Shown piece after piece: positions 55,265-63,531 of a DNA stretch of 64,000 nucleotides. Position 1 is the stretch's first letter. Every line of letters starts with the position of its first letter. The translations under genes and the position numbers were made by a program. Source of the DNA: Paludibacter jiangxiensis (GTDB lineage: Bacteria; Bacteroidota; Bacteroidia; Bacteroidales; Paludibacteraceae). Under the pieces are notes generated by a model, which worked only from the letters and a program-made list of their open reading frames with translations, made no database searches and had not been told where the DNA came from. The stretch lies in NCBI RefSeq assembly GCF_001618385.1, contig NZ_BDCR01000001.1:620001-684000 (forward strand). Reading direction: 5' to 3'.

Positions 55265-55335
55265 TGTCTCATGGTGTAATGGTAGCACTGCAGTTTTTGG
55301 TACTGCCTGTCTAGGTTCGAATCCTGGTGAGACAA
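55265..55335 (+). tRNA. tRNA-Gln (TTG)
   Basis: 71 nucleotides. Acceptor TGTCTCA / TGAGACA, discriminator A and then CCA in the DNA (55336-55338); D-arm GTGTAATGGTAGCAC; anticodon stem GCAGT/ACTGC with loop TTTTGGT (anticodon TTG, codons CAA/CAG); T-arm with GTTCGAATC. The downstream HAD phosphatase gene begins 69 bases later. Confidence 0.95.
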
Positions 55336-55403
55336 CCAAACAAGGCCAATGGTTTGATTTACAAACTTTTGGCCTTTGTTTTTTATATAAAAATTTATGC
55401 TCT

Positions 55404-55928
55404 ATGGCAAATTTCAAAGAACTTCTCAACAATGTCAAAGCTTTTGTGTTTGATGTTGACGGTGTGTTATCAAACAACAGTATTCCTTTGCACCCCAATG
55501 GTGAACCTATGCGGATGGTAAATATCAAAGACGGATATGCAATTCAGTACGCGATAAAAAAAGGATACCATGTTGCCATTATCACCGGAGGAAACACAAA
55601 TGCCGTACGGCTTCGCTTCGAGCGTTTGGGTGTGAAAGATATCTACATGGCCTCAAGCACCAAAACAAACGACCTCGACGAGTTCCTTCTCAAATACTCG
55701 CTCAATGCCGATGAAGTTCTTTACATGGGCGACGACATACCTGATTATCAGGTTATGTCACGGGTTGGCGTACCTACCTGTCCACAGGATGCTGCTCCTG
55801 AAATAAAAGCTATTTCTGTCTATGTATCCCCTTTAAAAGGCGGAGAAGGATGTGCCCGCGACGTCATGGAGCAAGTCATGAAAGTACAGGGAAAATGGAT
55901 GGACGATAATGCCGCTTTTGGGTGGTAA
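55404..55928 (+). CDS. KDO-8-phosphate phosphatase (KdsC-like HAD)
   Basis: 174-residue HAD-superfamily phosphatase of the KdsC/C0 type. It would release KDO from KDO-8-P for lipopolysaccharide inner core synthesis. Motif I is [13 protein letters not shown] (nucleophile Asp), motif II is in AIITGG, the motif III Lys is expected in the KTNDLDEF region, and motif IV is [11 protein letters not shown]. The cap is absent, as expected for tetrameric C0 HADs. It is read in the same direction as tRNA-Gln. Confidence 0.88.
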   Translation: MANFKELLNNVKAFVFDVDGVLSNNSIPLHPNGEPMRMVNIKDGYAIQYAIKKGYHVAIITGGNTNAVRLRFERLGVKDIYMASSTKTNDLDEFLLKYSLNADEVLYMGDDIPDYQVMSRVGVPTCPQDAAPEIKAISVYVSPLKGGEGCARDVMEQVMKVQGKWMDDNAAFGW

Positions 55929-55967
55929 TTTTTTTTACATTTCCGTACCATTTTCAATAAAAGCGAT

Positions 55968-55975
55968 TATCTTTG
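55968..55975 (+). promoter_or_regulatory. -7 element of the rml operon
   Basis: TATCTTTG (TAnnTTTG), about 106 bases before rmlA. No good TTTG is seen at -33. Confidence 0.45.
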
Positions 55976-56080
55976 TTTATATCAAAAACAGGCAAAAGCC
56001 TTATAAATGCAAGACTCTCGGCTCATTTTACGGGTTGTTCCTGCAAATGCCTTTACAATACTAATTAACAATATTTACCC

Positions 56081-56968
56081 ATGAAAGGTATTATTTTGGC
56101 CGGGGGATCGGGAACCCGCTTATACCCCATCACCAAAAGCATTTCGAAGCAAATTATTCCCGTTTATAACAAACCGATGATTTACTATCCGTTGTCGGTG
56201 TTAATGCTATCGGGAATTCAGGAAATATTGATAATCTCAACGCCTCAGGATATCGATCTTTACAAGCGGCTTTTTGAAGACGGATCGGCTTACGGGCTAA
56301 AAATAGAATACGCCATCCAGCCATCTCCTGACGGTCTGGCACAAGCATTTATCATCGGAGAAAAATTCATTGGCAACGATTCTGTTTGCATGGTACTGGG
56401 CGATAATATTTTCTACGGATACAACTTATCGTCTCAATTGCAGGAAGCTGCACAAATGAAAGACGGAGCCACGGTCTTTGGTTATTATGTAAATGATCCT
56501 GAACGCTATGGTGTTGCCGAATTCGATCCATCGGGAAAGGTGCTTAGCCTTGAGGAAAAACCGGCCGTTCCAAAGTCGAATTATGCGGTAACCGGCCTCT
56601 ATTTCTATGGTAACGATGTGGTGGCGAAAGCAAAAGCGCTTAAACCTTCGCCACGCGGTGAACTTGAGATAACGGATCTCAATCGGATTTATCTCGACGA
56701 AGGCCGACTGAACGTAAAACTTTTGGGTCGTGGAATGGCCTGGCTGGATACCGGCACACATGATAGTCTGCTTGAAGCTGCCAATTTCATTTCGACCATT
56801 GAGAACCGTCAGGGTTTGATGGTAGCCTGCATTGAAGAAATAGCATTTCGCATGAAATTTATTGACCGGGATCAGTTGCTTCAACTGGCCGAGCCGCTAA
56901 AGAAAAATAATTACGGGCAATACCTTATTAAGATTGCCAATGAACCAATAGAAAATGGAAATAATTAG
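56081..56968 (+). CDS. rfbA: Glucose-1-phosphate thymidylyltransferase
   Basis: Makes dTDP-glucose from glucose-1-phosphate and dTTP, the first step toward dTDP-L-rhamnose. The 295 residues are normal for RmlA. Signature [17 protein letters not shown] with the nucleotide loop at about 8-24, [15 protein letters not shown], the metal-binding Asp in VLGDNIFYG, and [13 protein letters not shown] in the C-terminal half. It overlaps rfbC by 14 bases, so the two are translated together. Confidence 0.96.
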   Translation: MKGIILAGGSGTRLYPITKSISKQIIPVYNKPMIYYPLSVLMLSGIQEILIISTPQDIDLYKRLFEDGSAYGLKIEYAIQPSPDGLAQAFIIGEKFIGNDSVCMVLGDNIFYGYNLSSQLQEAAQMKDGATVFGYYVNDPERYGVAEFDPSGKVLSLEEKPAVPKSNYAVTGLYFYGNDVVAKAKALKPSPRGELEITDLNRIYLDEGRLNVKLLGRGMAWLDTGTHDSLLEAANFISTIENRQGLMVACIEEIAFRMKFIDRDQLLQLAEPLKKNNYGQYLIKIANEPIENGNN

Positions 56969-57509
56969 TACTCCAATACGTGATTTAGTTATAGTTAAAA
57001 ACCAGATTTTTGCTGATAGCCGGGGATTTTTTTTAGAGAGTTACAACAAGAAAAGATTAGCCGAAAGCGGCATCAACATTGACTTTTGTCAGGATAATTT
57101 ATCGAAATCGAGCTATGGAGTGGTCAGAGGACTGCATTACCAGCTTAACCCTCACTGCCAAAGCAAACTGGTTTCCGTCATCGTTGGTAAAGTATATGAC
57201 GTAGCGGTTGACTTACGAAAAGGATCGCCAACATTCGGACAATGGTTCGGTGTTGAGCTTTCGGAAGAAAATAAATTACAGTTCCTCATCCCTCAGGGAT
57301 TTGCTCACGGATTTTCAGTATTGAGCGAAACCGCCGTATTTAGCTATAAATGCGATGATTTTTATGATCCCACATTGGAGAGGGGAATTATATATAACGA
57401 TCCGGCATTGAATATTGACTGGCAGATTCCATTGCAGGAAGCCATCATATCCGAAAAGGATCTAAAACATCCGACCCTGGAAAAGGCTGAGATGAATTTT
57501 GTCTATTAA
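56955..57509 (+). CDS. rfbC: dTDP-4-dehydrorhamnose 3,5-epimerase
   Basis: 184-residue cupin-fold epimerase, the third step in dTDP-L-rhamnose synthesis. Catalytic His is in [12 protein letters not shown]; the catalytic Asp/Tyr are expected in [13 protein letters not shown] and YKCDDFYDP. Length and motif order are standard. Its 5' end overlaps rfbA and its stop is 19 bases before the rfbD start. Confidence 0.95.
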   Translation: MEIISTPIRDLVIVKNQIFADSRGFFLESYNKKRLAESGINIDFCQDNLSKSSYGVVRGLHYQLNPHCQSKLVSVIVGKVYDVAVDLRKGSPTFGQWFGVELSEENKLQFLIPQGFAHGFSVLSETAVFSYKCDDFYDPTLERGIIYNDPALNIDWQIPLQEAIISEKDLKHPTLEKAEMNFVY

Positions 57510-57528
57510 CCCCGTAAAGATAGAAAGT

Positions 57529-58404
57529 ATGAAAAAGGTTTTAGTCACAGGTTCGTATGGGCAGTTAGGCAGTGAGCTGCAACAAATTGCCCCACAAATG
57601 AAGGATGTCGAATTTGTCTTTACAGATGCCGACACGTTAGACATTTGCGACAAAGACGCTATCGAGCAGTTTGTGGCCAACAAATCGTTCGATTTTATCG
57701 TCAACTGCGCTGCTTATACGGCAGTGGATAAGGCAGAAGAAGATGAAGAGAAATGTTTCGCTATTAATTGCGAAGCAATCAGAAACATCGGGGAAGTTGC
57801 TGCTTCACACGAAATTAAAGTTATTCATATCTCCACCGATTATGTTTTTGACGGAACAGCACATGTGCCTTACACCGAAGACGTAAAAATCAATCCAAAA
57901 ACAGTTTACGGAAAAAGTAAAGCATGTGGCGAGGCCGATTTAAAAAGAGTTTGCCTTGATGCAGTGATTATCCGTACGTCATGGTTGTATTCGGTTTATG
58001 GCAACAATTTCGTAAAAACGATGCTCAAGCTCGGCAAAGAGCGCGACGAACTCAAAGTGGTTTTTGATCAGATCGGTACACCGACCAATGCTGCCGATTT
58101 GGCTGCTGCCATCTTGCAGATTATCGAACAAACAATTAAAAATGAAAATGCTTTCAAAACAGGCGTTTATCACTTTTCAAACGAGGGTGTTTGCAGCTGG
58201 TACGATTTCACCATTGCCATTCACCGCCTTGCCGGAATTGACTGTAAAGTGTTGCCAATCGAATCGAAAGACTTTCCGGCAAAAACTCCGCGGCCATTCT
58301 ACAGCGTACTGAATAAATCAAAGATCAAAAAGACTTTCGGAATCTCGATTCCGCATTGGGAAGCAAGTTTAGGTTCCTGCATTGCAGAGCTGAACAAAAA
58401 ATAG
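57529..58404 (+). CDS. rfbD: dTDP-4-dehydrorhamnose reductase
   Basis: 291-residue short-chain dehydrogenase that makes dTDP-L-rhamnose. Nucleotide loop VTGSYGQLGSEL (GxxGxxG) at residues 5-16, DYVFDGTAHVPYTE, and the catalytic YGKSKACGE (YxxxK). The ATG at 57529 is used rather than 57499, which would overlap rfbC and add ten non-conserved residues. The second-step enzyme, RmlB, is not in this operon or elsewhere in the window. Confidence 0.95.
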   Translation: MKKVLVTGSYGQLGSELQQIAPQMKDVEFVFTDADTLDICDKDAIEQFVANKSFDFIVNCAAYTAVDKAEEDEEKCFAINCEAIRNIGEVAASHEIKVIHISTDYVFDGTAHVPYTEDVKINPKTVYGKSKACGEADLKRVCLDAVIIRTSWLYSVYGNNFVKTMLKLGKERDELKVVFDQIGTPTNAADLAAAILQIIEQTIKNENAFKTGVYHFSNEGVCSWYDFTIAIHRLAGIDCKVLPIESKDFPAKTPRPFYSVLNKSKIKKTFGISIPHWEASLGSCIAELNKK

Positions 58405-58437
58405 CATTTTATAAAACTTCAATAACTCATATTTTGT

Positions 58438-58986
58438 ATGGACGATAAAATCAGACAGATAGCTGCACGTCTGCACGGATTAAGGGAAGCACTGAATATA
58501 TCGGTCAAAGAGATGGCCGACGCTGCAATGGTTAGTGAGGAAGAGTATCTTCTCTGTGAAAATGGAGAAAAAGATATTCCGGTAAGCCTTCTGCATAACA
58601 TTTCCGGTCATTTTAACGTTGAGATGACGGCCTTGCTATTCGGGGAAGAACCGAGAATGCGAACTTACTATCTCACCCGTAAAGGTCAGGGAGTGGCTAT
58701 TGAAAGAACAAAAGCTTACAAATACCAATCGCTGGCAGCAGGTTTTGCAGGCAGAAATGCCGATCCGTTTATTGTCACGGTAGAGCCTTGCGACAATCCT
58801 ATTTGTCTGAACACTCATGCAGGACAAGAGTTCAATTATGTTATTGAAGGGAGAATGCTTCTGGAAATAAACGGAAAAGAACTGATTCTGGAAGAAGGAG
58901 ATTCGCTCTATTTCAATGCCGAGTTAAAGCACGGTATGAAAGCTCTCGACAATAAAACAGTCCGTTTCTTAGCCGTAATCATATAA
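58438..58986 (+). CDS. XRE-family regulator with cupin domain
   Basis: 182-residue transcription regulator. The N-terminal helix-turn-helix of the Cro/C1 type spans about 8-62 (LHGLREALNISVKEMADAAMVSEEEY), and the C-terminal cupin about 115-182 (AGQEFNYVIEGRMLLEINGKELILEEGDSLYFNAELKHGM). This is the MocR-unrelated PuuR/SinR-cupin layout. Targets are unknown. It lies 33 bases after rfbD, so it may be read through from the rml operon, and is closed by the terminator at 59011-59049. Confidence 0.9.
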   Translation: MDDKIRQIAARLHGLREALNISVKEMADAAMVSEEEYLLCENGEKDIPVSLLHNISGHFNVEMTALLFGEEPRMRTYYLTRKGQGVAIERTKAYKYQSLAAGFAGRNADPFIVTVEPCDNPICLNTHAGQEFNYVIEGRMLLEINGKELILEEGDSLYFNAELKHGMKALDNKTVRFLAVII

Positions 58987-59010
58987 GTATCAATATTATT
59001 TGAAAAATAA

Positions 59011-59049
59011 GACTTCCCGACAATATTTTTGCACGGGAAGTCATTTTTT
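59011..59049 (+). terminator. Terminator after the XRE-cupin gene
   Basis: GACTTCCCG / CGGGAAGTC (59011-59019, 59034-59042), loop of 14 bases, then ATTTTTT. Confidence 0.85.
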
Positions 59050-59068
59050 ATGTTTGGTCTATCCTCTG

Positions 59069-60754
59069 ATGAAAAATAAACGCCTTTTTCTCCAAATAGC
59101 TGCTGTGGCAGTAGCCATTGCTGCTGTTTCCCTCATCTCTCATTATCTGTTTTTCCGCCTCGATTTAACCTCCGACAAGCGATATACTATCTCATCAGCT
59201 ACAAAAGGACTTATGAAGTCGCTGGACGAACCGGTACAAATCAACGTGTATCTCGACGGTGATTTAAACGCCGGTTTTCTACGGTTAAAGCACTCCTGCA
59301 CGGACTATCTGGACGAGTTTAAGGTATATGCCGGCAAAAACATTCAATATCAGCTTATCGATCCTGCAAAAGCAGCCGAAGGTAAAGATCAGGACGCTTA
59401 TTATGCTTCGCTCGAGAAACGGGGTATGCGTGCTACAATGGTTTATGAGAAAGATGCTGATGGAAAAGCTGTAAGGAAGATAATTTGTCCCTGGGCAGAA
59501 ATAATCAGTCATAAAGACACTCTTTTAGTGAACCTGCTTACCAATATGCAGGGACATTCCGGAGAAGAGAACCTGAATGCTTCGGTGGAAAATCTTGAAT
59601 ATCAGTTGACCGATGCTATTCGGATATTGAATGTGAAGGAAAATCGTAAGGTGGCGTTTCTGGAAGGCAACGGAGAACTACCCGAGCCGGAAGTGTATGA
59701 CGCAACCACAGCTCTTAGCCGCTATTTTCAGGTAGACCGGGGCGCTCTCGGCAACGACCCGAAAGCTCTTGATCCATACAAAGTGGTTATCATTGCCAAA
59801 CCGGCGACCGCTTTCTCCGAGAATGAGAAATTCATTATCGACCAGTATATTATGAATGGAGGACGTGTGCTGTGGCTCATTGACGGATCAAAGATCGACA
59901 ATGATTTCCTCTCGAGAACCGGGCAGGCAACCATTGCTCCGCTTGATGTGAACCTTTCTGATATGCTTTTTGGATATGGTGTCCGCATCAACCCTGACAT
60001 TGTGCAGGATGTTCAATGCGCCTCTATGCCAATCAATGTGTCACGTCCGGGAGAAGAGCCGCAATTTAAGCCAATGCCGTGGGTTTTTCAACCGTTGTTA
60101 CTTACATCTCCATACAACGCCACCACGCGTAATCTGGCCTCTGTAAAGGCAAATTTTGCCTCATCAATAGATTTTGTAGGCGTGGACACTCTGGTAAAGA
60201 AACAAGCCCTTCTCGCCACCTCTAACGCATCACATGTTTTAGCACCTCCGGCAATGGTTGATCTGAAACAAATGCCGGACCCACGTGATCACGATTATTT
60301 CCGCTTCCAAAACATTCCGGTAGGTGGCCTTTTGGAAGGGACATTTACTTCTGCCTTTGCCAACAGAATGGTTCCCGAAGGGATTAATAAATCTGCATCA
60401 ATAGCCCGTAAGAGCAAGTATACAAGAATGATTATTGTTGCAAACGGAGATATTATCCGCAACGAAGTTCACGGCACCGGCGACAACATGCAACTGTTAC
60501 CTTTAGGATTCGACAGTTATACCAATCGCCAATACGGTAACCGTGATTTTATCGTAAATGCCGTTTTGTATCTTAGCGGAGACGACAGCTGGCTCGAATT
60601 AAGATCGCGGGTAGTTCCACTTCGTTTGCTTAACAATGTTGCTACCACAGAAGGCAGAACAACATGGCAAATCATCAATCTGGTTACCCCTTTGGTTCTG
60701 CTGGCTTTATTTGCCGCGGTTTTCTTTTTTTTAAGACGACGAAAATATTCCTGA
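59069..60754 (+). CDS. gldG: GldG-like gliding/ABC accessory protein
   Basis: 561-residue protein related to GldG, the substrate-side/auxiliary membrane component of the GldAFG ABC system linked to gliding in flavobacteria. An N-terminal helix (LQIAAVAVAIAAVSLISHYLF), then RLDLTSDKRYTIS, the DUF4350/ABC-type large soluble domain with LEGNGELPEP and VLWLIDGS, and a C-terminal helix (LVTPLVLLALFAAVFFFL). The start at 59069 follows the terminator; the frame from 59000 runs across it. GldF (permease) and GldA (ATPase) are not adjacent. Gliding itself is not implied, since many non-gliding Bacteroidales keep this system. Confidence 0.88.
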   Translation: MKNKRLFLQIAAVAVAIAAVSLISHYLFFRLDLTSDKRYTISSATKGLMKSLDEPVQINVYLDGDLNAGFLRLKHSCTDYLDEFKVYAGKNIQYQLIDPAKAAEGKDQDAYYASLEKRGMRATMVYEKDADGKAVRKIICPWAEIISHKDTLLVNLLTNMQGHSGEENLNASVENLEYQLTDAIRILNVKENRKVAFLEGNGELPEPEVYDATTALSRYFQVDRGALGNDPKALDPYKVVIIAKPATAFSENEKFIIDQYIMNGGRVLWLIDGSKIDNDFLSRTGQATIAPLDVNLSDMLFGYGVRINPDIVQDVQCASMPINVSRPGEEPQFKPMPWVFQPLLLTSPYNATTRNLASVKANFASSIDFVGVDTLVKKQALLATSNASHVLAPPAMVDLKQMPDPRDHDYFRFQNIPVGGLLEGTFTSAFANRMVPEGINKSASIARKSKYTRMIIVANGDIIRNEVHGTGDNMQLLPLGFDSYTNRQYGNRDFIVNAVLYLSGDDSWLELRSRVVPLRLLNNVATTEGRTTWQIINLVTPLVLLALFAAVFFFLRRRKYS

Positions 60755-60761
60755 TAGAATG

Positions 60762-60802
60762 AAAATGTCCTTGATGATTGTTTCATCAAGGACATTTTTT
60801 TC
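60762..60802. terminator. Terminator after gldG
   Basis: A perfect 16-bp stem, AAAATGTCCTTGATGA / TCATCAAGGACATTTT (60762-60777, 60783-60798), with loop TTGTT and then TTTT. It also separates the convergent Lys/Pro-rich gene. Confidence 0.92.
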
Positions 60803-60816
60803 AAATACGGCTGTAT

Positions 60817-61197
60817 TTATTTTTTCGGTTCTTTGTTTTCTTTGAATCCTTTATCCGGCGTACCGTCTTTTTTCAAGTGCTTCGGAGCTGCTGCTTCTTT
60901 GTTTTCTTTAAAACGTTTGTCGGGAGTACCATCTTTTTTCATGTGTTGACCCGGAGCTGCTTTTGCAGGAGGTGGAGGAGGAGGCGGTGGTGTTACGTTC
61001 TTGGCATTTTTCTCAACTTTCTTCATTTCTTTGTCGGCCTTTTTCATATCCTTATCGGCCTTCTTCATGTCCTTGTCTGCTTTTTTCATCTCTTTCTTAA
61101 CTTCCTTCTTTGCCGGAGCAGCAGCAGGAGTCTGAGCACTTAGCGATGATGCAGCAACAAATAAGGCTGCCATCAGCAGTGTGAATACTTTTTTCAT
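60817..61197 (-). CDS. Secreted low-complexity Lys/Pro-rich protein
   Basis: 126 residues: signal peptide (FTLLMAALFVAASSLSAQ), then an Ala/Lys-rich heptad region with a repeated KKADKDM unit (about 35-70), then eight consecutive prolines, then two copies of a KKDGTPDKxFKENKE motif (about 88-104 and 108-124). The repeated C-terminal motif occurs in other Bacteroidota secreted proteins, as far as I can recall. The heptads suggest a helical rod and the prolines a stiff linker. Function unknown. Start at 61197 (MKKVFTLL). A minus-strand -7 candidate (TATATTTG) lies at 61298-61305. Confidence 0.78.
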   Translation of the reverse strand: MKKVFTLLMAALFVAASSLSAQTPAAAPAKKEVKKEMKKADKDMKKADKDMKKADKEMKKVEKNAKNVTPPPPPPPPAKAAPGQHMKKDGTPDKRFKENKEAAAPKHLKKDGTPDKGFKENKEPKK

Positions 61198-61406
61198 ATA
61201 GACCATTGATTTTTATACACCCGCATGTGAGTAGTATTGGTTTGTAATAAGGACGAACATGCTCGTTTTCAAGAAAATTAGCTTACAAAATGAAAGGCAA
61301 ATATAAGCACGAAATGAGAGGATCCAACTGCTTTATAAATTTTTATCAAAGCATAATAGCGAGACTGACTCCCTCTTCAAAACAACCCTTTATAAAGTCT
61401 CTTATC

Positions 61407-61443
61407 AACAAAAAAGCGGTTGACCGCTCTGGCCAACCGCTTT
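61407..61443 (-). terminator. Terminator of glnA
   Basis: AAAGCGGTTG / CAACCGCTTT (61413-61422, 61434-61443) with an 11-base loop. On the minus strand a TTTTT run follows. It is about 24 bases past the stop. Confidence 0.8.
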
Positions 61444-61466
61444 GTGAATTGTATATCTGCTTACAA

Positions 61467-62489
61467 TTATAATTTTGCAATACCTTTTTTGGTAGTTGAA
61501 ATAATAACTGCAGCAATTTTGTATGGGTCTCCGTTAGAAGCAGGACGACGGTCTTCCAAACGACCTTTCCAGCCATCTTCTACTGTTCCAATAGGAATAC
61601 GGATAGAAGAACCACGGTCAGAAACACCATAAGAGAATTCGTTGATAGAAGCAGTTTCGTGTTTACCTGTCAAACGTTGGTCGTTATAAGCTCCGTAAAC
61701 AGAAACGTGTTCCTGGATGTGTTTTCCGAATTCTTCGCAGATTGCGTCAAATACTTTTTTGTCACCGCAAGTTCTCATCAAACCGTTAGAGAAGTTAGCG
61801 TGCATACCCGAACCATTCCAGTCAAGTTCTTTTCCAAGTGGTTTTGGATGCAATTCAACATAAACGCCATATTTTTCAGCAACTTTTTCCAAGAAATAAC
61901 GAGCAACCCAAATTTGGTCACCTGCATCTTTTGCACCTTTAGCGAAGATTTGGTATTCCCATTGTCCGGCAGCAACTTCAGCGTTGATACCTTCAACATT
62001 CAAACCGGCTTCCAAACAAACATCGAAGTGTTCTTCAACGATTTCACGTCCGTAAGCAGCTTTAGCACCTACGCCACAATAGTAAGGACCTTGAGGAGCA
62101 GGATAACCGTTTGCAGGGAAACCCAAAGGCATTTTTGTTTCCATATCCATCAAGAAATATTCTTGTTCGAAACCAAACCAGAAATCATCATCGTCCGATT
62201 CGATAGTTGCACGACCGTTTGATTCGTGTGGAGTTCCATCCGCATTCAACACTTCAGTCATCACAACATAAGCGTTTTTGCGAGTTGGATCCGGGTAGAT
62301 AGCAACTGGTTTTAACAAAAGGTCGGAAGAACCACCAGTAGCTTGTTCGGTTGAAGAACCGTCGAATGACCATACTTTGCAGTCTTCCAATTTTCCACTA
62401 AAGTTGTCTTTAGACATCATTGTCTTTGCTCTCAACGATTGGGTTGGTTTGTAACCATCCAACCAAACATACTCTAATTTTGCTTTCAT
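61467..62489 (-). CDS. glnA: Glutamine synthetase, type II (eukaryotic-like)
   Basis: Makes glutamine from glutamate, ammonium and ATP. The 340-residue length and motifs AKLEYVWLDGYKPTQSLRAKT, WSFDGSSTEQA, FGFEQEYFLMD, GLNVEGINAEVAAGQWEYQI and NGSGMHANFS are those of the GSII type, shorter than GSI (about 470) and the GlnN type (about 700). No adenylylation Tyr motif is expected. The start at 62489 matches homologues. A minus-strand -7 box (TACCTTTG) is at 62533-62540. Whether other GS types exist elsewhere in the genome is unknown. Confidence 0.96.
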   Translation of the reverse strand: MKAKLEYVWLDGYKPTQSLRAKTMMSKDNFSGKLEDCKVWSFDGSSTEQATGGSSDLLLKPVAIYPDPTRKNAYVVMTEVLNADGTPHESNGRATIESDDDDFWFGFEQEYFLMDMETKMPLGFPANGYPAPQGPYYCGVGAKAAYGREIVEEHFDVCLEAGLNVEGINAEVAAGQWEYQIFAKGAKDAGDQIWVARYFLEKVAEKYGVYVELHPKPLGKELDWNGSGMHANFSNGLMRTCGDKKVFDAICEEFGKHIQEHVSVYGAYNDQRLTGKHETASINEFSYGVSDRGSSIRIPIGTVEDGWKGRLEDRRPASNGDPYKIAAVIISTTKKGIAKL

Positions 62490-62532
62490 GTTTTTGCCTA
62501 TTTTTAATTGCATTTTATTATATAAACTGATG

Positions 62533-62540
62533 CAAAGGTA
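62533..62540 (-). promoter_or_regulatory. -7 element of the glnA promoter
   Basis: CAAAGGTA on plus = TACCTTTG on minus (TAnnTTTG). CTTG sits 18 bases upstream (62559-62562) as a near-match -33. Confidence 0.55.
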
Positions 62541-62707
62541 ACAAAAAGATTAGAAAAACAAGTATCTAATAGCAATTATCTTGCATTTTATCCGTTTTTA
62601 ATATTTTTTATTGTCATTTTGTCATCCATGATAATTGTTTAAACGAATGTCATATGCAGTATTGATAAGTAGTTGAGAGCCTTTTATTACAAACAGTTAC
62701 ATCATCG

Positions 62708-62753
62708 CAAAAAAATAGCCGGAAACAGAGTTCAAAACTGTTTCCGGCTATTT
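62708..62753 (-). terminator. Terminator of the sirtuin gene
   Basis: A perfect 16-bp stem, AAATAGCCGGAAACAG / CTGTTTCCGGCTATTT (62713-62728, 62738-62753), with a 9-base loop. On the minus strand a TTTTTTT run follows. Confidence 0.9.
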
Positions 62754-62788
62754 ATATTATTTGCGCTATTCTACACAGAGATTATTAC

Positions 62789-63478
62789 TTAAGAAAGCAA
62801 CATTCTTTCCAATTGAGCAACTCCGGTGGTTGCTGGTTGCTGAATAAATGTAATGCGTTGATAATATGCTGTGTTCACTTCTTTTGGATCAATAAGGTAG
62901 ATTGGAACGCCCTTAGGGACATAATGCAATAATCCTGCAGCCGGATACACATTGAGCGAAGTGCCAATCACGGCATAAATATCTGCCTGAGCGCTCAAAT
63001 CGGCAGCCTCTTCAATTGCAGGAACGGCTTCACCAAACCATACGATAAATGGACGCAGCTGTCCACCTTTGGGACATCTGTCTCCCAGTTTTATATAAGG
63101 AGCATCCGAAGGAAGGTCAACCACATAATCCGAATCGTACGTGGAACACACTTTCGTAAGCTCTCCGTGCAGGTGGAGCACATTATTGCTTCCGGCACGC
63201 TCGTGCAGGTCATCGATGTTCTGCGTTATAATGCGAACATCAAATTGCTGTTGCAACCGAGCCAGCCCCACATGTCCGTCGTTGGGTTTTGCTTTTAACA
63301 ACTGGCGGCGACGTTCGGCATAAAAGCCGAGCACAAGCTCAGGATTACGAGCCCAACCTTCCGGGGTTGCCACATCTTCCACGGGATATTGATCCCACAA
63401 TCCACCGGCATCCCGGAAAGTGCTAATGCCACTTTCGGCGCTCATTCCTGCTCCGGTGAGGATAACTAATTTCTTCAT
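62789..63478 (-). CDS. cobB: Sirtuin-family NAD-dependent protein deacylase (class III-like)
   Basis: 229-residue Sir2/CobB enzyme. NAD-binding LTGAGMSAESGISTFRD (residues 7-23), TQNIDDLHERAG, catalytic His in LHLHGEL, and IGTSLNVYPAAGLL are intact. GFYAERRR provides the Tyr-x-x-Arg pair that marks desuccinylase/demalonylase-type (SIRT5-like) sirtuins. The usual four zinc cysteines are not all there: only single Cys are seen in KVCSTYD and GDRCPKGG, so the zinc site looks degenerate. It lies about 54 bases downstream of the cyclophilin gene. Confidence 0.93.
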   Translation of the reverse strand: MKKLVILTGAGMSAESGISTFRDAGGLWDQYPVEDVATPEGWARNPELVLGFYAERRRQLLKAKPNDGHVGLARLQQQFDVRIITQNIDDLHERAGSNNVLHLHGELTKVCSTYDSDYVVDLPSDAPYIKLGDRCPKGGQLRPFIVWFGEAVPAIEEAADLSAQADIYAVIGTSLNVYPAAGLLHYVPKGVPIYLIDPKEVNTAYYQRITFIQQPATTGVAQLERMLLS

Positions 63479-63531
63479 TCGAGTCTGTTTTAATCGAACG
63501 CTGTCAATTAGTTGTTAGCTGATTGATAGCT

